A stretch of DNA of 64,000 nucleotides from Siphonodentalium dalli (Eukaryota > Mollusca > Scaphopoda > Gadilida > Siphonodentaliidae): positions 43,810,194-43,874,193 of the forward strand of contig CP136069.1 of assembly GCA_032622095.1 (NCBI GenBank), read 5' to 3'. Made by a program: the position numbers and the translations under genes. The notes beneath the pieces were generated by a model that was not told where the DNA came from, made no database searches, and saw only the letters and a program-made list of their open reading frames with translations. Positions 1 through 11,890 of the stretch are shown here, piece by piece; positions within the stretch are counted from its first letter, which is position 1; each line of letters opens with the position of its first letter.

Positions 1-256
1 ACAACATGGTATTAAGAATTAGGATGCGACGTCTGGTGTAATGGGAGCCAGGTTCAAGTTAATAACATGGCCATAGTACTTCTAGGTACGAAGTTTGATT
101 CAGATCCGATGAGAAACGACGCAGAAGTGACGAGGGACCAACATCAAGTTGAGCTACAACGTCATTAACGTCCACCACACAAACACTTACACAAAAAAAC
201 ATTGCATTTACTATATACGATTGTATTAAGTCCAAACCCGCCTTTGAAACTGACTA

Positions 257-468
257 AAAAACTCGACGAGTATTACTACAAAACTCGTTAGCTTGTTTTT
301 TACTACAAAACTCGTCGATATTTTACTACAAAACTGGTAACCCAAATTACTACATAACTCGTCGATTTTACTACAAAACTCGTGAGCTACCACAAGACTC
401 GTCGATTGTTACTATATACATAACTCGTGAGCTACCACAAAACTCGTCAGTTACTACATAACTCGGCG
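257..468. repeat. Degenerate minisatellite, ACTCG motif
   Basis: About ten degenerate copies of a unit close to TACTACAAAACTCGTCGA follow one another, some as a longer variant carrying GAGCTACCACAA before the ACTCG core. Spacing varies from about 16 to 29 bases. No coding potential is seen. Confidence 0.8.
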
Positions 469-474
469 TAACAG

Positions 475-1894
475 AGGACTCCATTTGGACTGAGATCTCG
501 GAAACCCACATTGTGGTGATGACCTATATATGTATTGGCGGCGAGTGGAGCTACAGAGCCATGGACAAATGCGAATGACAAATAACAAAATATTATTTGC
601 TCAGTGGGACTAAGCTATGGATTCGCCATTTATTTCCTAGCCACGTGCCGCTATTTCGCTGAAAAGCATGCAACAAATATACATATATCGCATATAATAC
701 GCATAGACCGATACTATGATCGAATAAAGCTCCGTGTTGAATGAACATGACTGAATAATGCATTTTGTGGGCATTCTCATGGGACACTTCCTGGCTGTAA
801 TCGATAAGACTAGAAAAACTGCCAATACTGAACACTTCCAGGCCTCTTGTTGGAGCCGTACAATTGCATCCCATGCCATTAAATGCGAATAGGCACGCGC
901 CATGTAAAACTACTGCTTCTGTTAATTAAGGGTGTGTTCATACACTGGCAAGTGTTCATTGCATTTTGTGCAGGCATTTCTCATAGAAACACCCTATGGT
1001 GTCAGAATATGAACGGCAACATGCATATACATAGCATATATTTACCAAAGCTAACGACATGAGAAGTAAAATACCGGTAGTTTCACATGTAACATTGCTG
1101 CTAACACATAATAATACCTGAAAATATATTTATGATTGAGTCTTGCGAGATAATTATATGCTATTTACAGACAAATTTCGATAACATCTCTACTGTAGTG
1201 GGGCTACATCATTTTAATTATCATGTAGTTAGCTGAATGTGGTACAAATGCATTTTATAAACAGTTTTGCATTCGGGTTTCTGACACATTGTATAATATA
1301 GCTTTATATACCGAAATGCCTACAAAGAAATCACTGGCAAATTTGCCCGTGAATGAACGTACCTTTTACTTAGCCGGCACCGGGTGTGGTAAGCACTATC
1401 GTACAAATGTCGTTTGTGTTACTTCGTTGACATGCACTCAAAAACGGACATGTACCCACTGGAATCAGTCGTGTACCGAGTTAAATTGCATGGTTAGGTT
1501 CTGACATTGCAGACGTGGGAAATTCGCATATATACATGTACATGTATAAGAGAATGCTTTGGCACAGGGTTTTCGTCAAAAAAAAGGGTTAATTGCTGAG
1601 TATTTTAATGAAGGGTCGAGGGAGGTGGTTCAGTTGGTAAGGTTCATGACGATCTCTCTGACGACGATGATATTCAACGTCAATATCGTGCCATATGATT
1701 CTTTTGATGTCAAGAAATTCTTCATTCTTCGTGATAGTTCGCCATTATATTGTTCCCATTTGTGGGCTAATTACTCAAAGAAAACGTACAACAAATTGTC
1801 TATCTGTAATAATAATTCATATAGGATGCTTATGCGATATGTTTATGCGATATTTTAAACATTTCCGACGTTTCTGCGTAAGTTTGTGTAAAAC

Positions 1895-1897
<3 letters not shown>
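475..1897. other. No recognisable feature
   Basis: AT-rich single-copy-looking DNA. The short open frames here have no recognisable domain. A tRNA A-box look-alike near 1627-1638 has no partner B box. Confidence 0.5.
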
Positions 1898-1971
<74 letters not shown>

Positions 1972-1980
1972 TGTGTGTGT
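1898..1980. repeat. (GA)n microsatellite with short (GT)n tail
   Basis: An uninterrupted GA tract of about 70 bases is followed by a short GT run. The Arg/Glu-rich open frame across it is only a translation of the repeat. Confidence 0.98.
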
Positions 1981-2567
1981 CAGTGTCCAAATACAATCAT
2001 TTCTAGTATACATCCCTCAGAATCTGATATTAAGTACAGATGAGGACTATTTTTAAATTGGAATTCTATATCATACACATAATGCAAATAAAAATACGCC
2101 ATTGCTAAAATTTGTGATTCATAGTTTTTTATATATCATATTGTATACATACATATGGGCAACGTTGCCTGAAATAAACTATTATATATTAGGCCGACAC
2201 ATGCCGTCCAGCAATGAAGAAGCTGATTCTAATCTCGATCGGATTTGCAATCTATGCACCGTGTGGTGTCTTTCCGCACGTGGCATTTTTACTACTATCA
2301 CCAAAACCCCATTTAGTGATCTCTCAAACATTACATTTTACTTGGTGTAAGTCACACACCAAGTCCGGTTTCCCAGCTCTGTATTTGTGGCCAGCACTGG
2401 CTTCTTCGTCTGTATAGTCCATCAATAGCATGGAACATAGCATTAATTTATTCAACATTTCCATAAGACATCAAATTAACAACTGATGTTTTCCAACCCA
2501 TGTCATATACCATTTGACTTCAGGGGATTAGACGCATGGGCAATATTGTGCCACGCCACTCTGGATA
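1981..2567. other. No recognisable feature
   Basis: AT-rich spacer between the GA tract and the first TTAA-flanked MITE. Nothing recognised. Confidence 0.5.
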
Positions 2568-2571
2568 TTAA

Positions 2572-2963
2572 CCCTTTACCCAACAGAACGGCCCTGTGCC
2601 AATGCATTCTCTTATATATGCGAGTCGACCATAGGTCGCCTCGCATATATAAGAGAATGCATTGGCTTAACACATTAAAAATTATAAAATTGTTAAAGAA
2701 TGTAAGAAAAAATGGTAAAAAGTGTTAAAAAAAGTATTTTTTTAGGCCAATGCATTCTCTTATATATGCGAGGCGACCTATGGTCGACTCGCATATATAA
2801 GAGAATGCATTGGCACAGGGCATAACTGTAACCATCACAATGTGGTCAATGAGCCGGTTCCAATGATATCCATATTTGTATGGTTTTATTGAGACAGACC
2901 GAAGATAATTTAGGCTGTTGAAGCTTTATTTGGCCGGTTTTGGCCGGTTTGTTGGGTAAAGGG
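2572..2963 (+). mobile_element. TTAA-flanked MITE with two hairpin modules
   Basis: A 392-bp element has ends CCCTTTACCCAACA and TGTTGGGTAAAGGG and is flanked on both sides by TTAA (2568-2571 and 2964-2967). The TTAA duplication and CCC start fit a piggyBac-type non-autonomous element; Kolobok also targets TTAA. Inside are two 69-bp near-perfect palindromes (2598-2666 and 2746-2814), each beginning GCCAATGCATTCTC. The second has the reverse-complement centre of the first, so the element is an inverted repeat of inverted repeats around an AT-rich core. A sister copy lies at 50411-50750. Confidence 0.9.
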
Positions 2964-2967
2964 TTAA

Positions 2968-5377
2968 TCCCCACTCTACTGAAACCAGGGCAGTACAACT
3001 GTTTGCTGGCTCAGATGAGTCAGATCTGGACCAAATCATCTCATTATTATCTCAGGCCAAACCAAATTTGGCCTTGTTTGGGGACACACAATGACTGGAA
3101 TAGAATGGCTTGGAATAGCTGATTCTGCTGGGGAGAATAATTCCTATAGAGACACTACAACATGGAAGATAACCTGATTCGTGTATCTGGGCTAGTTTGT
3201 CATAAAGCTGCAAAACAGAGTTCAGTCCCCTCTACGCAATGTCTGAACGCTGCCGGCATGTGTATTTTCTTAATTAAATCTAACATTTTTTATTGAAGTG
3301 TTTTGTTGGTTACAATTCAACCTGATTTGATCTAGACAATTTCAAAATGAATATGGACAGTTCAGTTTCTCAGAATAATCTAGAATGAGTTGTAACCAAC
3401 AAAAGTATCAAATAAATAAATGTGACATTTCTTCACATTACGTGTAGATGCGGACAGCGGTAAGTCCTGCATACGGGACTGCATTGAGCTTGGTTTTACA
3501 GTTGCTTTCCGGGGTACCTGATTGCAATATACAGTGAAGTGATTTCTAGGTGAAACTAACAATCTGCGCTGTCTTTCTGAAGTTTCCTCCACCCGTATAA
3601 AAAAATGTAACGTCTTTAATGACTTTAATGATAATGACTTTAATGATAATATGTCTATCGTGACCACATTGTCACATAACACATGAGTACATAAAACAAA
3701 TATATAGTACATTACATAAACATGATATGTCAATTAAACATAGAGACAGGAAATACACATATATAAATGTAGTATGTATAACACATACAAAGATGAACCT
3801 ATAGAAATCGGCACTCGGCAGTATATAGGAGATAAAATTTTGACCCCCGCTGCGCTCTGGGGCCAAATCATCATTCACCTGACGAAATAACGGAGATGTT
3901 TAAAGAAGTACTTTTCAAGCATTCACCTGATCCCCACCCCCCCCCCCTCTCCCACCCACCCGTTGTCGTTATGCGAAATGCAAAGGGTAGATTGAGCCAG
4001 TCCCTTTCAGCATACTCCAACAGAGTTCCCATGATAGTGTTATTAAATATACAAATCGAGTAAGACCGCTAACAATAGGTATTCCGGTGCAGTATCCCGT
4101 AATTATAACATTGCCATAATCCATTAAAGGAGGACAAATACGTTATACATTATACATATACTCACGTTGCTGGATACGCATTCCACAGAAATTCCATTGT
4201 TTTGACAAAGTGTGCATCTTCTGTCGAGTTAGCTCATTGCAAACCAGGTTGTGGTCGTGATTCGGTGTAATAACAATTCGGTCGCTATGAGTTGATTTAA
4301 GTAGCCTCGCCCATTTGTTTATATTAATTAATTAATTGCATAATTATGCCACTTTGATAACCTTTGACGATGAGTTCCAGCAAAATGCACTAACGTAATG
4401 TACATAACAACGAATAATTATATGTACTTGGTGTAATCCATACCATCTGACGCCTATATGAATTACCCATATATAGGCGAATGAAATGGTTAGAACGACA
4501 CAAATCTGTTGACTGGTTAAAGTTATTGCTCCAGGTAAAACGAGAACCGTATGTTATAGTGCGATAACGTTAACATGTTCATACAAATGTGTTCTTCATC
4601 ATGTTTATTTTTCTGGTAAACGTCTGATTAATTCTTATAGTCCCTGTTATGTTTGAATTCATAGCTATTCTTCTATGTAGGCCTATATTGGTTTAACATA
4701 TTTATTGTAACACAATTAAGTTACAAAGGACTGCATAGGGCACAAGTTATATAACAACGTAAAGACACGGTTGGCCTTGGCGGTGGGTATCCTGTGAAAA
4801 TACCTCCACCCGTCAAAAACCGCCACAAACAGAAAGAACATCAACATGTTGATAGACTTTGTCCGTATACAAATAAGAAATATCGCATGAACAGTATGTT
4901 ATGGTCATTTGTTTGACCATTGTTATGTAAACAAAAGCATAAAAAGTAACTTTTCTGGTGTTTGTTTATATTATGATGGTAAACATAAAGAGCGTCCTTT
5001 GTTGGTGAATACCTGATATGGAACTAATAAAGAGCGTTTATGCCATTTGTGTTTGATTAGCCAGTAGCATTGTGCTGTCTTCTGTAACACAATCAGGCTC
5101 TTGCTTAGGTAAAATATAGTAGGTCTTCATGATAACATGCTGTTTACGCGATGGTCATGGTATATATGAACGGAACTGTATGCGTTTTAATGTTTTTCTG
5201 TTTACGGTGTTTGGAACAAATATGAATATTTTCGACAATTAAGGCCGCACGTGCCTTTAAGGTGGCCCCTCTCTCGACAATATTTACACAAGATGAATAA
5301 CAGATATAGTGTACATGTTATATTAAGAATGTATACTACACACCCCGATGACTGTATATATAGCGTATACTATATAG
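2968..5377. other. No gene recognised
   Basis: AT-rich DNA with a C-rich run near 3930-3962. About 4770-4940 resembles 27110-27370 weakly: both contain GGTGGGTA followed by a CCGTYAAAA-type segment and TTATGTAAACA. This may be an old dispersed repeat. Open frames on the minus strand near 3380-3880 show no domain. Confidence 0.4.
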
Positions 5378-5867
5378 AGGATCTACATCTATAGTCCGAA
5401 GTTTATAGCGAAATATACAAAACGAGTCCAGTAAATTAGGTCTGGAGGCTCGGTCCAGTACTAATTTACCGGACAAGTTTTGTAAATTCCGCTATAAACT
5501 GGGGACGAGTTGTAGATTCTCTTTATTACATGATCCAAACCCTCGGCAAAACATACTTAATTCAACAAATGGGACGCGAAACTAACATCAGCTTCTATAA
5601 GGCATTTTTGCCCGCGTAAAGAAATAATCCCAGAAAAATAAAGACTATTTGTCGTATTTAATGACATAAATTTTCAAACTCTTCATTCATTATAGCTTGT
5701 TGGAAAGATATTGGAAATCGTAGTATTTTGAGACGTAGGGTAAATAGACAACAAACCTAATGTTAAAGGTCACCTGGTACTATTTCCTGTTATTAAATGA
5801 ACTATTAATATCACAATTTATAAAAAATGGGTTTATGGAATGGAATAATGGTAGGATCATGTAATAA
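5378..5867. mobile_element. Hairpin-plus-TIR dispersed repeat, copy 1
   Basis: Two joined parts recur at 25017-25563. Part one is a ~144-bp palindrome (5378-5521) whose arms contain GTCCAGTAAATTAG and its complement. Part two (5523-5867) is bounded by the inverted pair TTATTACATGATCC and GGATCATGTAATAA. No coding region. Likely a non-autonomous DNA transposon; superfamily not assignable. Confidence 0.75.
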
Positions 5868-6050
5868 AATGAAATTCAGGTCAATATAGCGTATTTAATT
5901 TTTTTAAATCTAGTGATTTATGAAGACTGTATACCCCATAATTTAGTGAAGACAATTTTTCTGTTACAATTAAATTCAAATAAGTTTATTCAGATCGTCA
6001 ATATAGACATTACAGAAGAGTTGTATACATAAATACAATATATATATATA

Positions 6051-6262
6051 CAGTAATGCCCAAAGAAACCGACCACACAACCACAGCAGAACCATGGGCA
6101 ACCCCTCAGAACCCAGTCGGAAATACGGCCCGCCACCATCCATCGGAAAGCTCTCGTCGATAGCTTTCCGATAAATGGCAACAAGCCACACCCCGACCAA
6201 ATCCCGAAAAACCACCCACCATCCCGCCCCGGTCAGGTGGTCAGTCACTTTGGGAATCACTG
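6051..6262. mobile_element. Palindromic MITE, CAGTAATGCCC family, copy 1
   Basis: It starts CAGTAATGCCC, ends GGGAATCACTG, and is flanked by TA on both sides, as expected of Tc1/mariner/pogo-type insertions. The arms pair imperfectly and are more GC-rich than those of the other two copies (33685-33897 and 62465-62613), suggesting an older or distinct subfamily member. Confidence 0.8.
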
Positions 6263-6354
6263 TATGGTCATTACAGGTATACATGTATAGAAATGGGGTG
6301 GACGATATTCTTTACCTACACTGTTTAAGTTCGACAGGCTGATGGTAGTAAGCC

Positions 6355-6905
6355 TCAGGGGGACCTAAATATCTCAAGGACCTTCCTAATAAATACTGAC
6401 AAATTTTTAACTGTCTTATGATTTCGGGAGTTAAATAGAGCGGCTAATTTATAAGTGTTTGGTCTCTGATAGAAGTAGGGTTTTAGATATTTTATTCTTA
6501 ATTCGCTAAGTTCCCTACACTTCAGTACCATGTGATATTCATCGCCGATTTCGAGATTACATAGAGTGCAGATTATGTCGGAATAATCGGTATTCGTCCA
6601 AGCACAGAGTTCTATAGGGAGTTTGTGGTTTCTAGTGCGGAAAGCTAAAGTGTTTTGAACTGCTCTATTGTCATCAAGGGATATGTAATTTAATTCTCTC
6701 ATTCAAAATTTGACTTTATAATCCGATAAAATGCGAATTTGCTTGATTTCGATATTGTTGCCCACCATTCTTGAATGTATATGTCACGTAGCTTACCGGA
6801 AGTTGTACGATTGAAGCTTTTCAAGCTAGGTACGTGTTGGTTGTCAGTTGACGTCGTCAATGGCGTTGTCAACACAATAGGTGTGTGCATATTGTCCATG
6901 GACAT
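6355..6905 (-). pseudogene. 3' end of a non-LTR retrotransposon ORF2 (LINE tail)
   Basis: The 6355-6702 frame (115 aa) carries the pattern seen after the reverse transcriptase of many invertebrate LINEs: FRTRNHKLPIE, a W, then CTLCNLEIGDEYHMVLKC, a C-x2-C...H-x4-C knuckle. The 6699-6905 frame just upstream contains LRDIYIQEWWATI, which normally runs straight into it. The two frames overlap by a few bases out of register, so a frameshift separates them. No reverse transcriptase or endonuclease core is visible further upstream, so this is a 5'-truncated, dead copy. The clade (CR1, L2 or RTE-like) cannot be fixed from the tail. Confidence 0.7.
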
Positions 6906-7042
6906 GGCAAATGTTTTTATTGAACGTTTTGAAGCATTCTGTATTCCGCCAAAAAATAAACCAATGGATGTGCAATAAATACACAGAACGAAACGAGTGT
7001 GTTAACAGTTTCATGACGGGAGCTGCGCTGGCGCAACATTAA

Positions 7043-7451
7043 TGACCCTGTGCCAATGCATTCTCGTACGTGTATATATGCGAGTCGACCATAGATCGCC
7101 TCGCATATATAAGAGAATGCATTGGCCTAATAATGTTTTGTCATTTTTTTTTTTACTATTTTCTTACATTCTTTAATACTTTTGATCATTTTCTATCTTT
7201 TTTTCTCACATTCCTTAAAAACATTTTATCATTTTTTATAATTTTATAATACATTCTATAACAATTTGTTATCATTTTGTCTTATATTCTTTAACAATTT
7301 TTATCATTTTTATAAATGTTTTCTTACATTCTTGTTAGGCCAATGCATTCTCTTATATATGCGAGGCGACCTATGGTCGACTCGCATATATAAGAGAATG
7401 CATTGGCACAGTGTTTTCGCAAAAATTCAGGAAACTCAAATCATGAAAGGG
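7043..7451 (+). mobile_element. TTAA-flanked hairpin MITE, second terminal type
   Basis: Hairpin modules at 7052-7126 and 7339-7407 match those of the 2572-2963 element but surround a longer AT-rich core with repeated TTCTTACATTCTTTAACAATT. The right end reads CATGAAAGGG and then TTAA (7452-7455); TTAA also precedes the left end (7039-7042). The left hairpin carries a short insertion (CGTACGTGTA). The right terminus differs from the CCCTTTACCC type. Confidence 0.75.
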
Positions 7452-7679
7452 TTAATGGGTTTGTTGATACGACACGAGTGCCAACGCGAAAGAATAGAAC
7501 GAGAGGCTCGCGAATGTTTTATCATACAAAATATCCAATAATTATTTATAATGAAAATAAGAGCAAGATTTGTCTGTCTTTCATGTTCTTCTTGATAAGA
7601 CGATTTTTGCATAGTTCTATGATTTTTCACATGTATCCACTACGAAAGCATTGATTCCCTGGGGTGTCCACCTTGAATT

Positions 7680-7799
7680 TTCAACTCCACCCATTTAAAC
7701 CAGACTGCATGATCAGGGTTCAACTACACCCCTTTAAACCAGACTGAATGATCAGGGTTCAACCACCCACCCCTTCTAAACCAGACTAAATTATCAGGG
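7680..7799. repeat. Three tandem ~40-bp units
   Basis: Three consecutive copies of 39, 39 and 42 bases, each starting TTCAAC and ending CAGACTNNATNATCAGGG. Confidence 0.85.
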
Positions 7800-8146
7800 T
7801 TCGCGAAACCACACCCCCTTTGGATTGGAAGCTTCCAACCGGTACTTCACGTTTTCCAACTGTTGGTTTCTTCTTATTTGACACCCACTTCTAAGATCAA
7901 AGTTTAGAACAAAAGTAGAACAACATGCCACTGTTGGTCTAAAAACAACAAATTCCCATCTAAGTACTGGTTTGAAAAGCAACCAATGTGAGAACAATTT
8001 CAACCTATATAGGTGGTGTAAAATTTCCGACTAATGTTGTGTGGAACATGCAATTTCCAACTGTTGAACATTTAACCAATGTTGGGAGGGTGAGCCACCC
8101 ACATACCACCACCCCATTTTTTGTGCTACGACCCTGATTCAGCAAT
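7800..8146. mobile_element. Degenerate hAT-like remnant (CCAACTGTTGG-rich)
   Basis: Contains repeated CCAACTGTTGG and a GTTGTGTGGAACATGCAATTT segment also seen in diverged form near 16048, 42365 and 57945. It ends in CTACGACCCTG, close to the CAGGGACGTAGC-type termini of the 57754-58032 element. No protein is readable. Confidence 0.4.
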
Positions 8147-8380
8147 ACTAAACTGTAGGCACGGTGCCATTTAACGTGCCAGAAAGCATAATACTGGGCC
8201 TATATGATAATGTGTTATGTCAGCTCTTGTGATTATCCAATCAGCGTCGATAAATAGAATAAATAGTGACGGTCGATGAACCCATATTAGGTCAGTGACC
8301 CCATATGAAATCAGTATTAGGTGCTTATCCACCATCTAGTTTTCCGACGTTACATTAGTCAATGGGCCATATACGACACA

Positions 8381-8757
8381 TTTAAAGGCATATTATGGAC
8401 TTGTTTGGGTGCGTTAAACCGATAAATTAGTACTCAGGCGCTATGCCAACTGGGGGGATGTAGAATTCTACTAACATCCCCAAAAATCTCAAAGAAATCG
8501 ACCATACAACTCCATAAAAAACACCGTCTGAACTACGCTCAATTGTAAATATTTACATCTCGATTCGGGACGCAACAATCAACGATAAACTAACGCAAAT
8601 GATTTCGCCATCGATACTCATTGCATTTAATAAATATATAACACTGACGGTGTGTGATGTAAATTTGGATTAATATTCATAAAAATAACTACTTTTGAGC
8701 AAGATTATTCACCATTTCTATTTGATCACCCAACCGGAGTGTTTCACAACACTTTAA
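8381..8757 (+). mobile_element. ~375-bp dispersed repeat, copy A
   Basis: One of four copies in this window (others 16695-17070 minus, 43491-43873 minus, 49840-50196 plus). It starts TTAAAGGCATATTATGGACTTG and ends CGGAGTGTTTCACAACACTTTAA, so the termini are short TTAAAG inverted repeats. No open frame is conserved between copies, so it is non-autonomous. Confidence 0.8.
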
Positions 8758-9379
8758 CTTACCGAATTAAACTGAATTACAGCGATGATTAACTAAAGGG
8801 ATATGCCAGCTGGCGTTTGTCCGCTGATATTTGTATACGCTACTGGACGGTTAGTGGCCGGAAATGTTGTCATGTTAGGCTCAGCGAGATCAATATTAGG
8901 CTAGGCCATATCCGACCACTAAGCGTCCCGTGCCTTTAATACATGCATGATCCAATGGCACCTGTGTGTTCGTTCACTCTCATATATTGTTTGCAACAAG
9001 GCTCCACAGACTATCGAGCTGTACCATGTGATGTCAATGGCAATTATACGAAAGCCAATGGGTCTTTTGCAACCTAGTCGTATATAACACCAACCAACTG
9101 CCATTTAAGCTGTATTGATTTCTATCCATTTATACGATTCCAGAAATCCAGAAGAAATCGTAGTTCATTGGTATAAGTGGAGACTGCCGACCATATATCA
9201 GTACTGAAAGTAAATATTCTGTGGAATTGAGTACACATTCCGAGATCGCGTTCCCTCTGTGTGTGGTTTGAAAAGTTATTTCTTTTCTATATTGTTTTCG
9301 CATCCTCCCTCTCTCAATATGCCTCTTAGTGTCGAGAGAATACATACAGTCTTTGTTTTAATACCGAAATATCTCATGA
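8758..9379. other. No recognisable feature
   Basis: Single-copy-looking DNA. Open frames here have no recognisable domain. Confidence 0.4.
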
Positions 9380-9455
9380 GTGTCTGGAAAGAATATTTAA
9401 TTTTCACGCGCGGCTGCAAGCCCCGATTGAAAATTCGATATTTCTTTCCAGACAC
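9380..9455. repeat. Short hairpin
   Basis: Inverted arms GTGTCTGGAAAGAATATTT and AATTCGATATTTCTTTCCAG plus ACAC around a GC-rich centre (CGCGCGGCTGCAAGCC). A MITE core or structured RNA cannot be distinguished by eye. Confidence 0.7.
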
Positions 9456-10734
9456 GAAATGCGCCTTATTAATCCTCAAAGTTGCTAAATTATGCTGCTT
9501 TTTCACTTTTAATTGTACAACAAATTTAACAATACTCGGAAAGAAACAGCTGATTAGATCACCGCCGGCAATTAGCTAGAGTAAAATAACGAAAGCTACA
9601 GTTATTCCTATCGCACATAACTAAAACAAAGCGATTTGAACAACCCTAATCAAATCATTTTTATCAAATCATTTGATTTAAAAAACAGAAACAAAAAAAA
9701 CGAACAAAAATGTCTCATTTCTGACTATACCATCTGCATATTGTTCGGCGACTTCTAAAATATCGAGTTTGGATTACGGATGGAACACCAGCCCCAGCAA
9801 CTCACACACTCTGTATTCCATATCCCTTGCTAAACAGTTATGTTATCTTGTAATTTTAATGTATTTGTTTAAATGTATCAGTAGCGAGGCTCCATGTGAG
9901 TTGTAAAACATTGTGCCTCAATTCCGTGTTATTGTCAAAATTTCATATGTCGGTGTATGTCATTGTGGCAATGAAGATAAGAAACCCATACTATTCTGTC
10001 ATGATTTATTGCGTCTACTGACCAATGCATCATCTCATCTCCCTATATAAAATCATATATAAGAATAGCACAAACCACCTCACGGTGGCGTTGATTAAAC
10101 ATTGCCAGAATTGTATCATTACCCCCAAACTGAGATCACATGCCACAATTATGATTTCTGGGTGGTTAGCATTGTATGTACCGGGCATGTCGCCCTCCCG
10201 GACCCCGATGTACGCTGGTATTATGCTCCGGGTTAATTTGGGGTTGACTGATAACTACTTCCACATGGTAATTCATACACACGGCATCACAATCAGTTAA
10301 TCAGCGCCATCCGACCTCCAAGTGGGAATTACGCTGCTCTCTATGGCGTATCAGTATTATATCTGCATCGTTGATGAGGAAATTCAGTCGTGCGTGTTAT
10401 ACGACCGTGACTACAGGGTTTGTTATCTCTCATCCTCTATATTTATGATTCCGTCCACGGATACATGGAATATCTCGTTCTAATACTATAAAGGTAAGCA
10501 AATCCCCTTTTCTTTTTCGATATAAATGTAAACTGCAAACCAAACTAACCACAAATTGGAGGACGTGTCTTATTTTGGTCATTTTGACCTCTTTTTAATT
10601 TTTCTAAAAGCAGTGAGACATACCATATCAATAACAGAATGCAATAACAGGGAACGCTCTTTATTACTACATGCTGAAGAGAACTTGGTACCTAACTTTC
10701 CTCAAATATACGACTAGCATACATCTCTGTGTGA
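9456..10734. other. No recognisable feature
   Basis: AT-rich DNA without a recognised gene or repeat. Confidence 0.4.
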
Positions 10735-11255
10735 TATATCACGGTGGGGAATTACTTGGTTTTGAGGTTGGTGAGTACCACGCATACAAAATGGCCGATG
10801 CTGGTGAAAACGCACAAATAACATAATATATGAGGAACTGACACAAAACATAGCATGTTGACTGTTAAGAGCATATGCTAGTTTATTTTTTAAACAAGTT
10901 GATACCTTATTTGTTCGGAAATACTCAATGGTTTTATATAACATTCTGACCAAAATTTCCAGTCGGAGGTGCGTGGAATACACCAGTCCATACATCTTGG
11001 AGAATCCTTCGACTGACAACTTTGGTCAGAATGTTAGAGCAAATGAATATGAATTTGGACACAAGTGGTGCATCAGCTTCTTTGAAAAATAGTATAGCAT
11101 CTGCTCGTAGCTGACAAATGCTATGTAATATGTCATGTCTTAGTTTATTACCTTTTTCCTCGTTTATGATCGCGTTTTCGATCGCCTCGGCCATTTTGAA
11201 TTCGTGGTACTCATCAACTCGAAACCACGTGATACCCCACCATGTATATATAAAG
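10735..11255. mobile_element. ~520-bp imperfect inverted-repeat element
   Basis: The left arm (about 10740-10958) and right arm (about 11025-11250) are diverged reverse complements. Anchors are GGTGGGG...ACTTGG near 10743 with its complement near 11225, AAAATGGCC on both sides, and AACATTCTGACCAAA against TTTGGTCAGAATGTT at the centre. A third partial copy of the arm end lies near 28870-28905. The 139-aa minus-strand frame at 10934-11353 only crosses the right arm. Confidence 0.7.
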
Positions 11256-11464
11256 TACGCATAAAAGTATTTGACGGAAATATCGACATATGTGGTCCCC
11301 GGAACCGGGCCGGAGTGTAACATCAGCAGGTGTAATGTCAGGTTTAAAACCACAACGTTTTGAGTACTTCGCTGCGTCTGCTAACAGAATACACAGTTTC
11401 TGGAGATGTGGGAAAACTGTCAAAACCACCTATGTGGCCTGAGATATGGTGTCGGATATTTACA

Positions 11465-11890
11465 TAATGAGGTACCAAGAGGTTGAATTTAGTGACGCTA
11501 TCCCGCATCAACAAATTCATCCTCTGATTCATCCTCTTGTGACCTCATTCTGCGTGGCCTCATCTGCTATGGGAAACCTATACATATTTATGTTCCCATA
11601 TTGTAACTAGTGTGACGTGCACCCATTGGGCACCTCGATTATAAAATGTGTCGTCTGCAAATTGTGGGATACAGAGTAACTAAACTAAAAAAAGAACAAG
11701 AATCTTCAAAAGTTGTGATGAAGTTTCTAGAAAATAAAAAAGAACACATGTTGATTTGATAATAAATATATACATTCCATAAGAGATTATGGCTGAGCAG
11801 AATGAGGTCCACAGAGGTGAATTAATGAAACCAGCCCGCCATGCGGGGTAGCGTCACTAAATTCATCCTCTTGGGACCTCATTCTGCAAA
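11465..11890. mobile_element. AGCGTCACTAAATTCA family element, copy 1
   Basis: Bounded by hairpin-like ends containing AATTTAGTGACGCTA and TAGCGTCACTAAATTCATCC next to GACCTCATTCTGC. Copies recur at 17767-18181 and, in reverse, at 63600-63842. All share the interior GCACCTCGATTATAAA-type segment. No coding frame; non-autonomous. Confidence 0.75.

Noticed and set aside
1620-1660. tRNA gene suggested by the A-box-like TGGTTCAGTTGG
   Set aside because: No B box (GGTTCGANTCC) or acceptor pairing within 100 bp downstream.
2486-2728. Recurring short peptide CILLYMRVDHRSPRIYKRMHW in several open frames
   Set aside because: It is the translation of the palindromic MITE hairpin, present wherever the hairpin occurs (7266, 21865, 41416, 50309 and others).
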